Both the position numbers and the translations under genes were made by a program. This document shows positions 55,216-62,787 of a stretch of DNA of 64,000 nt, in pieces; within the stretch, counting starts at the first letter, position 1; every line of letters starts with the position of its first letter. The notes under the pieces were generated by a model. The model was not told where the DNA came from. It saw only the letters and a list, made by a program, of their open reading frames with translations, and did not search any database. Origin of the DNA: Xanthomonas sp. CFBP 8443 (GTDB lineage Bacteria > Pseudomonadota > Gammaproteobacteria > Xanthomonadales > Xanthomonadaceae); contig NZ_CP102592.1 in assembly GCF_025666195.1 (NCBI RefSeq), forward strand, positions 2,418,001-2,482,000. Direction: 5' to 3'.

Positions 55216-58200
55216 TCAGTCCGGCAGCCAGGCGCTGCGCCAGGCCTGCAGGTGTGCGCCCTGCAGCATCCAGTCGTGGCGGACTGCCTCGCGCAGCGCA
55301 TCACCGGCGGCGGCGCGGCCCGGCGCATCGGCCAAATGCATGCGGATCGCCTGGATCCAGTCGCGGTAGCGGTTCTTGACCCGGGTCACCGGCAGCGCGC
55401 CTGCATAGCAGCGCAGGTCGCTGGCGACCACCGGGTAGCCGCAGGCGCCGTACTCGAGCAGGCGCAGGTTGCTCTTGCACTCGTTGAACAGGTTCTGCTC
55501 CAGCGGCGCCAGCGCCAGGTCCAGGTCCAGCGCGGCGAGCGCGCGCGGGTAGCGGGCCAGCTCGACGCCGGCATGGACCTCGTGCACGTAGGGACGCAGC
55601 TTGTCCGGGCACAGGCCGAAGAACACCCAGGTGACTTCGTCGGCCAGGTCGCGCACCACGTCGGCCAGCAGTTCCAGATCGCCGGTGTGGCTGGAGCCGC
55701 CGGCCCAGCCGACCCGCGGCTTGGCGCCGGCGTTGCGCCGCGACGCCGGCAGCGCGCCCCACCACTGCGGGCTGAGCCGGTTCTCGACCACGCGGATGTC
55801 GGCGTGGTAACCGGCATAGGCCTCGGCCAGCGCCGCGGTCGAGACCACGAACCGGTCCATGTACGACAGCGCCTTGCGCACCGAGCGCGCGATGTCCTTG
55901 GGCATGTGTTCGCGGTGCACGCTCTTGGGCGGCAACTTGGGCAGGAAATCGTCCAGCTCGAAGACTTTGAACGCGCGCGAATGTCGGTGCATGCGCTGCA
56001 TCAGCCGCAGCGCGTCGTCGCCGACCCGCCGCAGCACCACCGCGTCCGGGGCGAAGCGTTGCAGTTCCACTGTGTCCAGCAGCCTGGCGTGGTACGCGCC
56101 GTCGATCAGGCCGGCATCGCGCAGCGCCAGGAACGGCTGGATCACCCGGTAGTGGCCGCTGCCGAACGCGTCGTCCGGATGCGCCAGCACCACCGGCAAC
56201 GGGCGCCCGGGCAGCGGCCGCCACGAGAACTCCGATTCGTCCAGCCTGAAGCCGCCGGCACGGTCCAGGCGCAGGTTCGGGTTGTAGGCCGGATCGTGCG
56301 CCAGCTGCGGCAGCCAGCGCTCGAACAGGCGTTCGTGCACCGCGTCGGGCGCGCGCTCGGCGGCTTCGCCGCGCAGCAGCAGCGCGTGCGGGGTCCACAC
56401 GGTCAGGTAGCCGAGGGCGCCCGCGCGCAGGCACAGGTCGATGTCCGCGCCCTGCTGCGGGAACGTCTCGGCGTCGAAGCCGCCCAGTTCGGCGAACAAG
56501 GCACGGCGCAGCAACAGACAGGCGTCGGACACCGCGCTGTAGTTCTGGTCCACCTGCAGCCGGCCCATGTAGCCCGGCGCGGTCATCGCCTCGCCGACGA
56601 ACGCGTGGCCGCCGCCTTCGAGCAGGCCCGGCAGCAGCCCGGCATGGGTGATGGCGCCGTCGCCGGACACGGTGCGCGCGCCGACCACGCCCACTTCCGG
56701 GCGCTGGCCGTGGTTGAGCAGCGCGTCCAGCCACTGCGCCTGCACGACCGCGGTGTCGGCGCGCAGGAACAGCAGGTAGTCGCCTTCGGCCTGCGCGGCA
56801 CCGAGATTGCAGGCCGGGGCATGGCCCAGCGGCTGCTCGGTGCAGATCACCCGGATCCGCCCGCCGGCGAGCCCGGCGACCGCGTGCAGCCACTGCCGGG
56901 TATCGGCGCCGGCGCTGGCGTTGTCGACCAGCAGCACCTCGTAGTGGGGGTGGGCGGTCTTTTCCAGCAGGCCGACCACGCAGCGCTGCAACCGCGCCAG
57001 GTCGTCGTGCACCACCAGCACGATCGACACGCTGGGGCGCTGCCCGTGCGCATAGTCGATGCGGTACAGGCCGGGTTGGATCGCCGCCACCAGCGCGTCG
57101 TGGTAGCCGCGCTGCTGCAGGTGCTGCTGGATCGCGCGCATCTGCGCCTGCGGGTCGTCGCGCAGCGTGGCATCGCAGGTCAGCAGCGGCTCGGGCAGGT
57201 GGCCCAGGCCAGCGAGGCCGCCGCGCTGGATCAGCTGCAGGATCAGGGCCAGTTCCAGCGCGCCGGGATGGTCGGTGGAAAAGCCGCCGGCCGCGAGCAC
57301 CGCGTCGCGGCGGAACACCCAGTGCCGCGCCATCGCCGCCGGGTTGCTCAGCAGCAGGTCCAGGTTGACGTCCGGGCGGAACACCGCGCCCAGGCCGCCG
57401 TCGCCGCCGCGCTGCCACTCGTCGGCGTAGAGCGCGCGCAGCGGCGGCTGCGCCTGCTGCAGTTCGAGCAGCAGCCGCAGCAGGCCGCTGGCGGCGAATT
57501 CGGTGCCGGCGTCGACGCGCACCAGCCAGTCCACGTCCCACGCGCCGATCGCCGCGTTCAGCGCGTCGGCCGGATAGGCCGGGTCGAACGCGACGCTGCC
57601 CAGCTCGCCGCTGCCGATCGCCACGCTTGGCGGCACCGCCGCGCCGAGCAGCCAGACCGACAGGTTGGCGTACAGCGCGCCGGGCAGCGCCAGGCTGGCC
57701 AGCGTACGCTGCAGCGCGGCGGCGTCGCCATCGCGTGGCGCCGACACCAGCACGCCCAGGCGCGGGCCGGGGCCGGCCTGGCGCAGGTGCGCGTCGAGCA
57801 GGGCCTGCTGCGCCGGCAGCAGCGTGCGCCGCGCCTGCCAGTCGCGCAGCTGGCGCTGCGCCAGGTCGCGCGTCAGCGCGGCGCGCAGCGCCTGCAGCAG
57901 GTCGACCCGGGCGAAGCCGGCGCTGCCGTCCAGCGGCGCCACCGCCACCTCGCCGGCAGTGCCGTCGTCGCGGCTCCAGCCCAGGTCGTGGATCGCGCGG
58001 CGCAGCGCTTCGTGCCCGGGCGTGCCGATGCCGGGCCGGTCGCGGCCGAGCTGGCTGAACTGCTCGCGCGAGATGCGGAAATCCAGCAGCGGCCGCGCCA
58101 GCATCGCCAGCGGCCCGTCGCGCAGCAGCTTCACGTACAGCGCCAGGTCGGCGACCCAGGTGATGCGCACGCCGTTGAGCGTGGCCAGCCCGTCGCCGAG

Positions 58201-58764
58201 CGCCAGCAGCGGCGCGCGCCGGCACAGCACCGCGCTGGGTTCGCCGATGAAGTTGACCGTGTGCTCGGCGAGGAACGCGGTCAGCTCGCGGCCGTCGATC
58301 AGCACGTCGTGCGCGAACGGGAAGCTGGTGCTCAGTTCGTCCGGCAACGGCGCGCCGTCCGCATCGACCAGGCGCCGCCGAGCCGCCGCCAGCGCGGCGC
58401 TGGGCGCCGCGCGCAGCGCCGCCAGCAGCGCGGCGATGCAGTCCGGGTGCAGCACGTCGTCGTCGTGCAGGAACTTGATGTAGTCGCCCGAGGCCAGCGC
58501 CACGCCGCGGGTGGTGCTGCGCACCTCCCACAGCCGGGTCGGGTTGCGCCGGTACAGCACCGGGAAGTCGACCTCGGCGGCGAAGGCCTCGACCATCGCC
58601 TGGATCTGGCTGTCGCGCGAATCGTCGCAGACCACCAGCTCCAGCGGGCGGTGGGTCTGCGCGCGCACGCTGTGCAGCGCCTGCGGCAGGAAGCGCGCCT
58701 TGTAGGCCGGCATCACCACGCTGACCAGCGGCGCTTCGGGGGAGGAGGAGGGGGCGTGGCTCAT
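55216..58764 (-). CDS. Large multi-domain glycosyltransferase (candidate flagellin glycosyltransferase)
   Basis: An 1182-residue protein with several glycosyltransferase units. An amino-terminal GT2 domain has VSVVMPAYKARFLPQAL and a DDD metal motif (101-103). A degenerate GT2-like segment (about 330-560) and a second GT2 domain from about 578 (VSIVLVVHDDLARLQ, LVDNAS, LRADTAV) follow. The carboxyl part (from about 840) is GT-B-like with VGWAGGSSHTGDLELL near 1013. No signal peptide, so cytoplasmic. It overlaps the preceding gene by 4 bp and ends 342 bp before fliE. Proteins of this size and place (for example Fgt1 in Pseudomonas syringae) glycosylate flagellin; I infer the same here, but an O-chain role is possible. 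Confidence 0.8.
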   Translation of the reverse strand: MSHAPSSSPEAPLVSVVMPAYKARFLPQALHSVRAQTHRPLELVVCDDSRDSQIQAMVEAFAAEVDFPVLYRRNPTRLWEVRSTTRGVALASGDYIKFLHDDDVLHPDCIAALLAALRAAPSAALAAARRRLVDADGAPLPDELSTSFPFAHDVLIDGRELTAFLAEHTVNFIGEPSAVLCRRAPLLALGDGLATLNGVRITWVADLALYVKLLRDGPLAMLARPLLDFRISREQFSQLGRDRPGIGTPGHEALRRAIHDLGWSRDDGTAGEVAVAPLDGSAGFARVDLLQALRAALTRDLAQRQLRDWQARRTLLPAQQALLDAHLRQAGPGPRLGVLVSAPRDGDAAALQRTLASLALPGALYANLSVWLLGAAVPPSVAIGSGELGSVAFDPAYPADALNAAIGAWDVDWLVRVDAGTEFAASGLLRLLLELQQAQPPLRALYADEWQRGGDGGLGAVFRPDVNLDLLLSNPAAMARHWVFRRDAVLAAGGFSTDHPGALELALILQLIQRGGLAGLGHLPEPLLTCDATLRDDPQAQMRAIQQHLQQRGYHDALVAAIQPGLYRIDYAHGQRPSVSIVLVVHDDLARLQRCVVGLLEKTAHPHYEVLLVDNASAGADTRQWLHAVAGLAGGRIRVICTEQPLGHAPACNLGAAQAEGDYLLFLRADTAVVQAQWLDALLNHGQRPEVGVVGARTVSGDGAITHAGLLPGLLEGGGHAFVGEAMTAPGYMGRLQVDQNYSAVSDACLLLRRALFAELGGFDAETFPQQGADIDLCLRAGALGYLTVWTPHALLLRGEAAERAPDAVHERLFERWLPQLAHDPAYNPNLRLDRAGGFRLDESEFSWRPLPGRPLPVVLAHPDDAFGSGHYRVIQPFLALRDAGLIDGAYHARLLDTVELQRFAPDAVVLRRVGDDALRLMQRMHRHSRAFKVFELDDFLPKLPPKSVHREHMPKDIARSVRKALSYMDRFVVSTAALAEAYAGYHADIRVVENRLSPQWWGALPASRRNAGAKPRVGWAGGSSHTGDLELLADVVRDLADEVTWVFFGLCPDKLRPYVHEVHAGVELARYPRALAALDLDLALAPLEQNLFNECKSNLRLLEYGACGYPVVASDLRCYAGALPVTRVKNRYRDWIQAIRMHLADAPGRAAAGDALREAVRHDWMLQGAHLQAWRSAWLPD

Positions 58765-60089
58765 CGTTGGGCTCGTTGCGCGATCGCCGCGCGCAGCCGC
58801 TGTACCAGCCGCTGCGCGTTGTGCGCGTCGCGATGGTTGAAGAACATCCGCTGCGCGGCGCGGTAGCGCGCGTCCGGCGCTTGTCCGCGCTGCTTCAGCG
58901 TCGCGTCCAGCGCCTCCAGCAGCGCGTCGAAATCGGTCGCCACCGGCCCGGGGAAGGCCAGCGCCATGTCATACAGCAGGCCGTTCTGGCGCGTGCGGTA
59001 ATGCTCCAGGTCCCAGGCGAAGCTCAGCACCGGCAGGTCCAGGTACATCGCGTCGATGTATACCGACGAGTAGTCGGTCAGCACCACCGCCGCTTCGCGC
59101 AGCAGCGGCGCGATCTCCGGGAAACGCTCGTGTTCCAGGTCCAGCAGCACGTCGTCGTCCAGATGGCGCTGCGGGTCGAACGGCGGCGCGGCATTGCGCA
59201 GATAGTGCCCGCGCACACCGAGCACCGCGCCGGCGCCCTGCAGCAGTTCGCGCAGTCGCGCCACTTCGCCGTCGCTGAAGACATGGCCTGGCATGGCGGC
59301 CACGCGGGTGTCGCGGTAGGTCGGCGCGTACAGCACCAGCGGCCGCCCGCGCCGCAGCTGCCGCAGCCGCTCGGTCTGCTCGCGCAGTGCGGCCGGCAGC
59401 GCGTCCTCGGGCATGCGCAGGAAGTCGTTGCGCGGCAGGCCGGTCACCCACACCCGGTCGGGCGGCAGCGGATGGAAGATCGCCGCCATCGCGTAGCTGT
59501 CCACGTCCGACGACGCCACCAGCCCGGCGTAGTGGCGGCGTTCGCGACGCCGCGCCGCGTTGCGGTCGCCGTGCCGGCGCTGCTCGGGGTTGGCCAGCGC
59601 GAACAGCCGCTTGAGCGGGATGCCGTGCCACAGGTTGACCACCACGCGGCGGCGCAGGCTCGCGCGCGGCGCGTCGTAGCTGCCGTCGCGCCAGCGCAGC
59701 GACAGGTCCATGGCCACCGAATTGGTCAGCAACAGCACGCCGCAGCGCGCCAGCGCGAGCAGGCCGGCGATGCTGCCCAGTTCGAGCACGCGCGTGTTGC
59801 AGGCCGCATCCAGGGGGAACTGCGCGGCGCTACGCACGAATACGATCTTATGGACACCCGGATCGGCGCCGACCTGCTCGAACACGGCGCGCGCGTTCTC
59901 GACGAACTGCATCGGCTTTAGCGGATGGGTAAAGAAAGCCCAATGGTCATCGCGCTTGGGCAGCAGTCTGTCCAAGCACCACCACAGTGCCAACACTGCG
60001 CGTCCCAGCCAGGCGCTGGCGATCTCGCGCCGCCACCATGGCACATCGGGCTGCGCCGCCAGCGTCGTGAGCGGATGCCGTTGGGTCAC
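58761..60089 (-). CDS. CDP-glycerol glycerophosphotransferase-like protein (TagB/TagF family)
   Basis: A 442-residue protein starting with GTG 60089, which overlaps the aminotransferase stop by 4 bp (GTGA). It carries VNLWHGIPLKRLF (about 153-165), LVLYAPTYRDTR and DYSSVYIDAMYLDLPVLSFAWDLEHYR (about 333-359), the conserved blocks of the family that adds glycerol phosphate (or, in some members, other polyol phosphates) to glycans. In Gram-negatives such proteins occur in capsule and O-antigen loci. Here it is coupled to a sugar aminotransferase and a large glycosyltransferase, so it may decorate the flagellar glycan. Substrate not shown by sequence. Confidence 0.82.
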   Translation of the reverse strand: MTQRHPLTTLAAQPDVPWWRREIASAWLGRAVLALWWCLDRLLPKRDDHWAFFTHPLKPMQFVENARAVFEQVGADPGVHKIVFVRSAAQFPLDAACNTRVLELGSIAGLLALARCGVLLLTNSVAMDLSLRWRDGSYDAPRASLRRRVVVNLWHGIPLKRLFALANPEQRRHGDRNAARRRERRHYAGLVASSDVDSYAMAAIFHPLPPDRVWVTGLPRNDFLRMPEDALPAALREQTERLRQLRRGRPLVLYAPTYRDTRVAAMPGHVFSDGEVARLRELLQGAGAVLGVRGHYLRNAAPPFDPQRHLDDDVLLDLEHERFPEIAPLLREAAVVLTDYSSVYIDAMYLDLPVLSFAWDLEHYRTRQNGLLYDMALAFPGPVATDFDALLEALDATLKQRGQAPDARYRAAQRMFFNHRDAHNAQRLVQRLRAAIAQRAQR

Positions 60090-61213
60090 GCCGCGCGGCG
60101 CCGGACCGGGGCCAGCAGCAAGTCGCAGATCCGCTCCACGTCGCTTTCGCTCAGGTCCGGGTAGATCGGCAGGCACAGCACCCGGCGCGCGGCGGCATGC
60201 GCGACCGGCAGATTGGACGGCAGCGCCGACGACAGCCCACGGTACATCGGAAACTCGCTGATCAGCGGGAAGAAGTAGCGCCGCACCAGAATGTCGTGGT
60301 CGCGCATGCGCTGGAACAGCTCGTCGCGCGACAGCGGGTACTCGTCCTGGACCATGATCGGGAAGTAAGCGTTGTTCGGACTGACGTGGTCGCTGGCGCG
60401 CAGGCAGTGCAGCCCCGGCACGCCCGCCAGCCGCTGCCGGTACAGCGCGTCGATCTGCGCGCGGCGCGCCAGCGCCTGGTCGATGTGCTGGAGCTGGAGC
60501 AGGCCGAACGCGGCGCAGACTTCGTTCATCTTGCCGTTGATGCCGGGGGCGACCACGGTGACCTCGTCGACGAAGCCGAAGTTCTTCAGGTGGTTGATGC
60601 GCTGGCGGGTCCGCGCGTCCGGACAGATGATCGCGCCGCCTTCGAAGGTGTTGAAGACCTTGGTGGCGTGGAAGCTGAGCACCGACAGGTCGCCGTGGCG
60701 CAGCACACTGCCGCCGGCGTCGCGCACCGAGAACGCGTGCGCCGCGTCGTAGATCACCCGCAGGTTGTAGGTGTCGGCGATGCGCTGGATCTCGGCCACG
60801 TCGCACGGGGTGCCGTAGCAGTGCACCGGCATGATCGCGGTGGTCTTGGGGGTGATCGCCGCCTCGATCCGGGCCGGGTCCAGGTTGAGGGTGACCGGGT
60901 CGATGTCGACGAACACCGGCTTGATCCCGTTCCACAGCAGCGAATGCGCGGTGGCCACGAACGAATACGGCGTGGTGATGACCTCGCCGGTGACGCGCAG
61001 CGCCTGCAGCGAGGTCACCAGCGCCAGCGTGCCGTTGGCGAACAGGGCGATGTGCTCCACGCCCAGGTAGTCGCACAGCGCCTTCTCCAGCGCCTGGTGC
61101 ATGCTGCCGCCGTTGGTCAGGATGCGGCTGTCCCAGATCCGCTGCAGGTACGGGATGAACTCCTCCAGCGGAGGCAGCAACGGGCTGGTGACGGGAATGG
61201 GCAGCTGGGTCAT
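60086..61213 (-). CDS. PLP-dependent sugar aminotransferase (DegT/DnrJ/EryC1 family, VioA-like)
   Basis: A 375-residue aminotransferase starting at ATG 61213 (MTQLPIPVTSPLLPPLEEFIPYL); the in-frame codon at 61243 falls inside the promoter. PLP lysine Lys185 is in SFHATKVFNTFEGG and the cofactor-stacking segment is YDAAHAFSV (Asp156, His159). The layout PLLPPLEEF...RILTNGG is that of VioA, which makes dTDP-4-amino-4,6-dideoxyglucose (viosamine), a sugar on Pseudomonas syringae flagellin. An RpoN-type promoter stands 30 bp upstream, so it is probably co-expressed with the flagellar genes. The exact nucleotide sugar cannot be read from sequence. Confidence 0.87.
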   Translation of the reverse strand: MTQLPIPVTSPLLPPLEEFIPYLQRIWDSRILTNGGSMHQALEKALCDYLGVEHIALFANGTLALVTSLQALRVTGEVITTPYSFVATAHSLLWNGIKPVFVDIDPVTLNLDPARIEAAITPKTTAIMPVHCYGTPCDVAEIQRIADTYNLRVIYDAAHAFSVRDAGGSVLRHGDLSVLSFHATKVFNTFEGGAIICPDARTRQRINHLKNFGFVDEVTVVAPGINGKMNEVCAAFGLLQLQHIDQALARRAQIDALYRQRLAGVPGLHCLRASDHVSPNNAYFPIMVQDEYPLSRDELFQRMRDHDILVRRYFFPLISEFPMYRGLSSALPSNLPVAHAAARRVLCLPIYPDLSESDVERICDLLLAPVRRRAA

Positions 61214-61242
61214 GGATTTCTGCTCGTGGCAATGACAAGGCA

Positions 61243-61258
61243 TGCAAGTGGCGTGCCT
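61243..61258 (-). promoter_or_regulatory. RpoN (sigma-54) type promoter of the sugar aminotransferase operon
   Basis: Minus strand reads AGGCACGCCACTTGCA, a near-perfect TGGCACG-N4-TTGCA. Predicted transcription starts about 19 bases before ATG 61213. It lies in the 56-bp gap after the GT2 gene. Confidence 0.8.
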
Positions 61259-61269
61259 GACGCCAGCGC

Positions 61270-62787
61270 TCAGTCCACCGCAAAACCTACACCGCCGGCC
61301 TCCGGCGAATGCAGCAGGCGGCCGCGACTGTTGAGCAGCGGCAACTGTAGCAGCACCTCGGGCAGCATCATCTTAAGCCCGATGCGATAGCGCCCTTGAA
61401 TGCCGCCGCTGCGGAACTGCAGGATCAGTCCGTACAGTCCGCCCGGTTCCCAGGCCTGGTCCAGCGGCAGCTCAAACCCGTAGACATGGGCGCGCAACCG
61501 CCCCATCGGTCGCAGGGTGATACCGCCTTCGCCGTACAGCGAATGCAGTTCCAGCTCCAGGTCATCGCAGCGAGTCGTGATCCAATCGTGCATCTCAAGC
61601 TCGATAAGCAGTCGTTGCTCGATTAACTGCACGCCGCACAGACGGAAAAATCCGATGGTGGGAAAGTCGATCCGCATCACCTCGCGCGCAATCGGCACCT
61701 CAGGATTGTCCAGGAATGGCTGCCGCCAATAGCAGGCACCGTCGATCTCGGCGATCCAGCAGTTCTCCATGGTCACACCGAGCAGAAAGCACAAGCCTTC
61801 GATTTGATCGGTCTTGATCAGCTCAAGGTAAAGCGAACGGCGCGCCCCCAGTGAGCGATAGTCCAAGTCCCCATACAGTGCCAGCAGCTGCTGCATCGCC
61901 GGCACGAACACTTTCCGAAATGATGGCGAGGACACCACGCCGATCGCCGTGTATAGCGCACGTTGCAGGTTGGTAACCGCGATCGCGCGGCGATACGTCT
62001 CGCCGGCGGGAACGTGGGCGAAATCGTCCCATTCTATCGCCACCGAACGCATCCGGTCGCTGAAATTAGCCGCCGTACTGATTGACTGCGTGATAGATGC
62101 CTGGCCGCCGGCCGCGCGAACGCGCCATAGATATACCAGTTCGGGGATGATCGCGGTGCGTCGGCTTAGGAAGTAGGCTTTATGCACGAACGGGCGATCC
62201 GCATAGAGCAGGCCGGGAACCATGCCCAGCTGGTGTTCACGCAAGAACGTGGTGCGGAACACCTTGTTCCAATAAAAGCCGTCGTGAATGATGTCGGGGA
62301 ACTCTGTCACCGAATCGATCACCCTGCGCCGGCTCCACACGAACGGCTCGTATAAGAATGCGACAGAAGAGTGAGCGCCATCATCGGTGAGTCGCGCGGC
62401 GCGTCCGATGACGATGTCGGCGTCACAGCGCAGCGCCTCGGCGATCAGCAGTGCATAGCCATCGGACGTCACCACATCGTCCGAATCGACCAGCGCCACG
62501 TACTCACCGCGCGCCATCGCGATGCCTAGGTTGCCCGACACTGCGCCGCCTTCGTTGTCTTTGGTCAGGCAGCGGAAGTTTGGATGGCGTGCCTCGTAGT
62601 CGCGGCAGATCGCCAGGCTGTCGTCGCTGCTGGAGTCGTCGATTGCCAGGATCTCGATGTTGGTGTAGCGCTGCGTCAGTAGCGAGTCGAAACATGCCGG
62701 AAGGTAGGGGGCCGTGTTGTAGACCAGCACCACAAGCGAAAGCAGCGGCGTAGCATCGGGTTCAGATGCCGCTTGGATCGGGTTCAT
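61270..62787 (-). CDS. GT2-family glycosyltransferase with carboxyl extension
   Basis: A 505-residue protein. A GT2 domain (about 15-240) has LSLVVLVYNTAPYLPACFDSLLTQRY, IDDSSSDDS and the DSDD metal motif in YVALVDSDDVVTS. About 260 further residues include a beta-rich tail that I do not recognise. ATG 62787 overlaps the upstream gene by 4 bp (ATGA). The DNA is visibly less GC-rich than the flagellar genes, suggesting acquisition. The acceptor is unknown; it may act on a surface polysaccharide or the flagellar glycan. Confidence 0.83.
   Translation of the reverse strand: MNPIQAASEPDATPLLSLVVLVYNTAPYLPACFDSLLTQRYTNIEILAIDDSSSDDSLAICRDYEARHPNFRCLTKDNEGGAVSGNLGIAMARGEYVALVDSDDVVTSDGYALLIAEALRCDADIVIGRAARLTDDGAHSSVAFLYEPFVWSRRRVIDSVTEFPDIIHDGFYWNKVFRTTFLREHQLGMVPGLLYADRPFVHKAYFLSRRTAIIPELVYLWRVRAAGGQASITQSISTAANFSDRMRSVAIEWDDFAHVPAGETYRRAIAVTNLQRALYTAIGVVSSPSFRKVFVPAMQQLLALYGDLDYRSLGARRSLYLELIKTDQIEGLCFLLGVTMENCWIAEIDGACYWRQPFLDNPEVPIAREVMRIDFPTIGFFRLCGVQLIEQRLLIELEMHDWITTRCDDLELELHSLYGEGGITLRPMGRLRAHVYGFELPLDQAWEPGGLYGLILQFRSGGIQGRYRIGLKMMLPEVLLQLPLLNSRGRLLHSPEAGGVGFAVD

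Noticed and set aside
58761..61283. An 840-codon frame suggesting an aminotransferase-region/CDP-glycerol-transferase fusion
   Set aside because: The first half is the aminotransferase gene out of phase. The 4-bp GTGA overlap at 60086-60089 gives a natural start for a separate protein.
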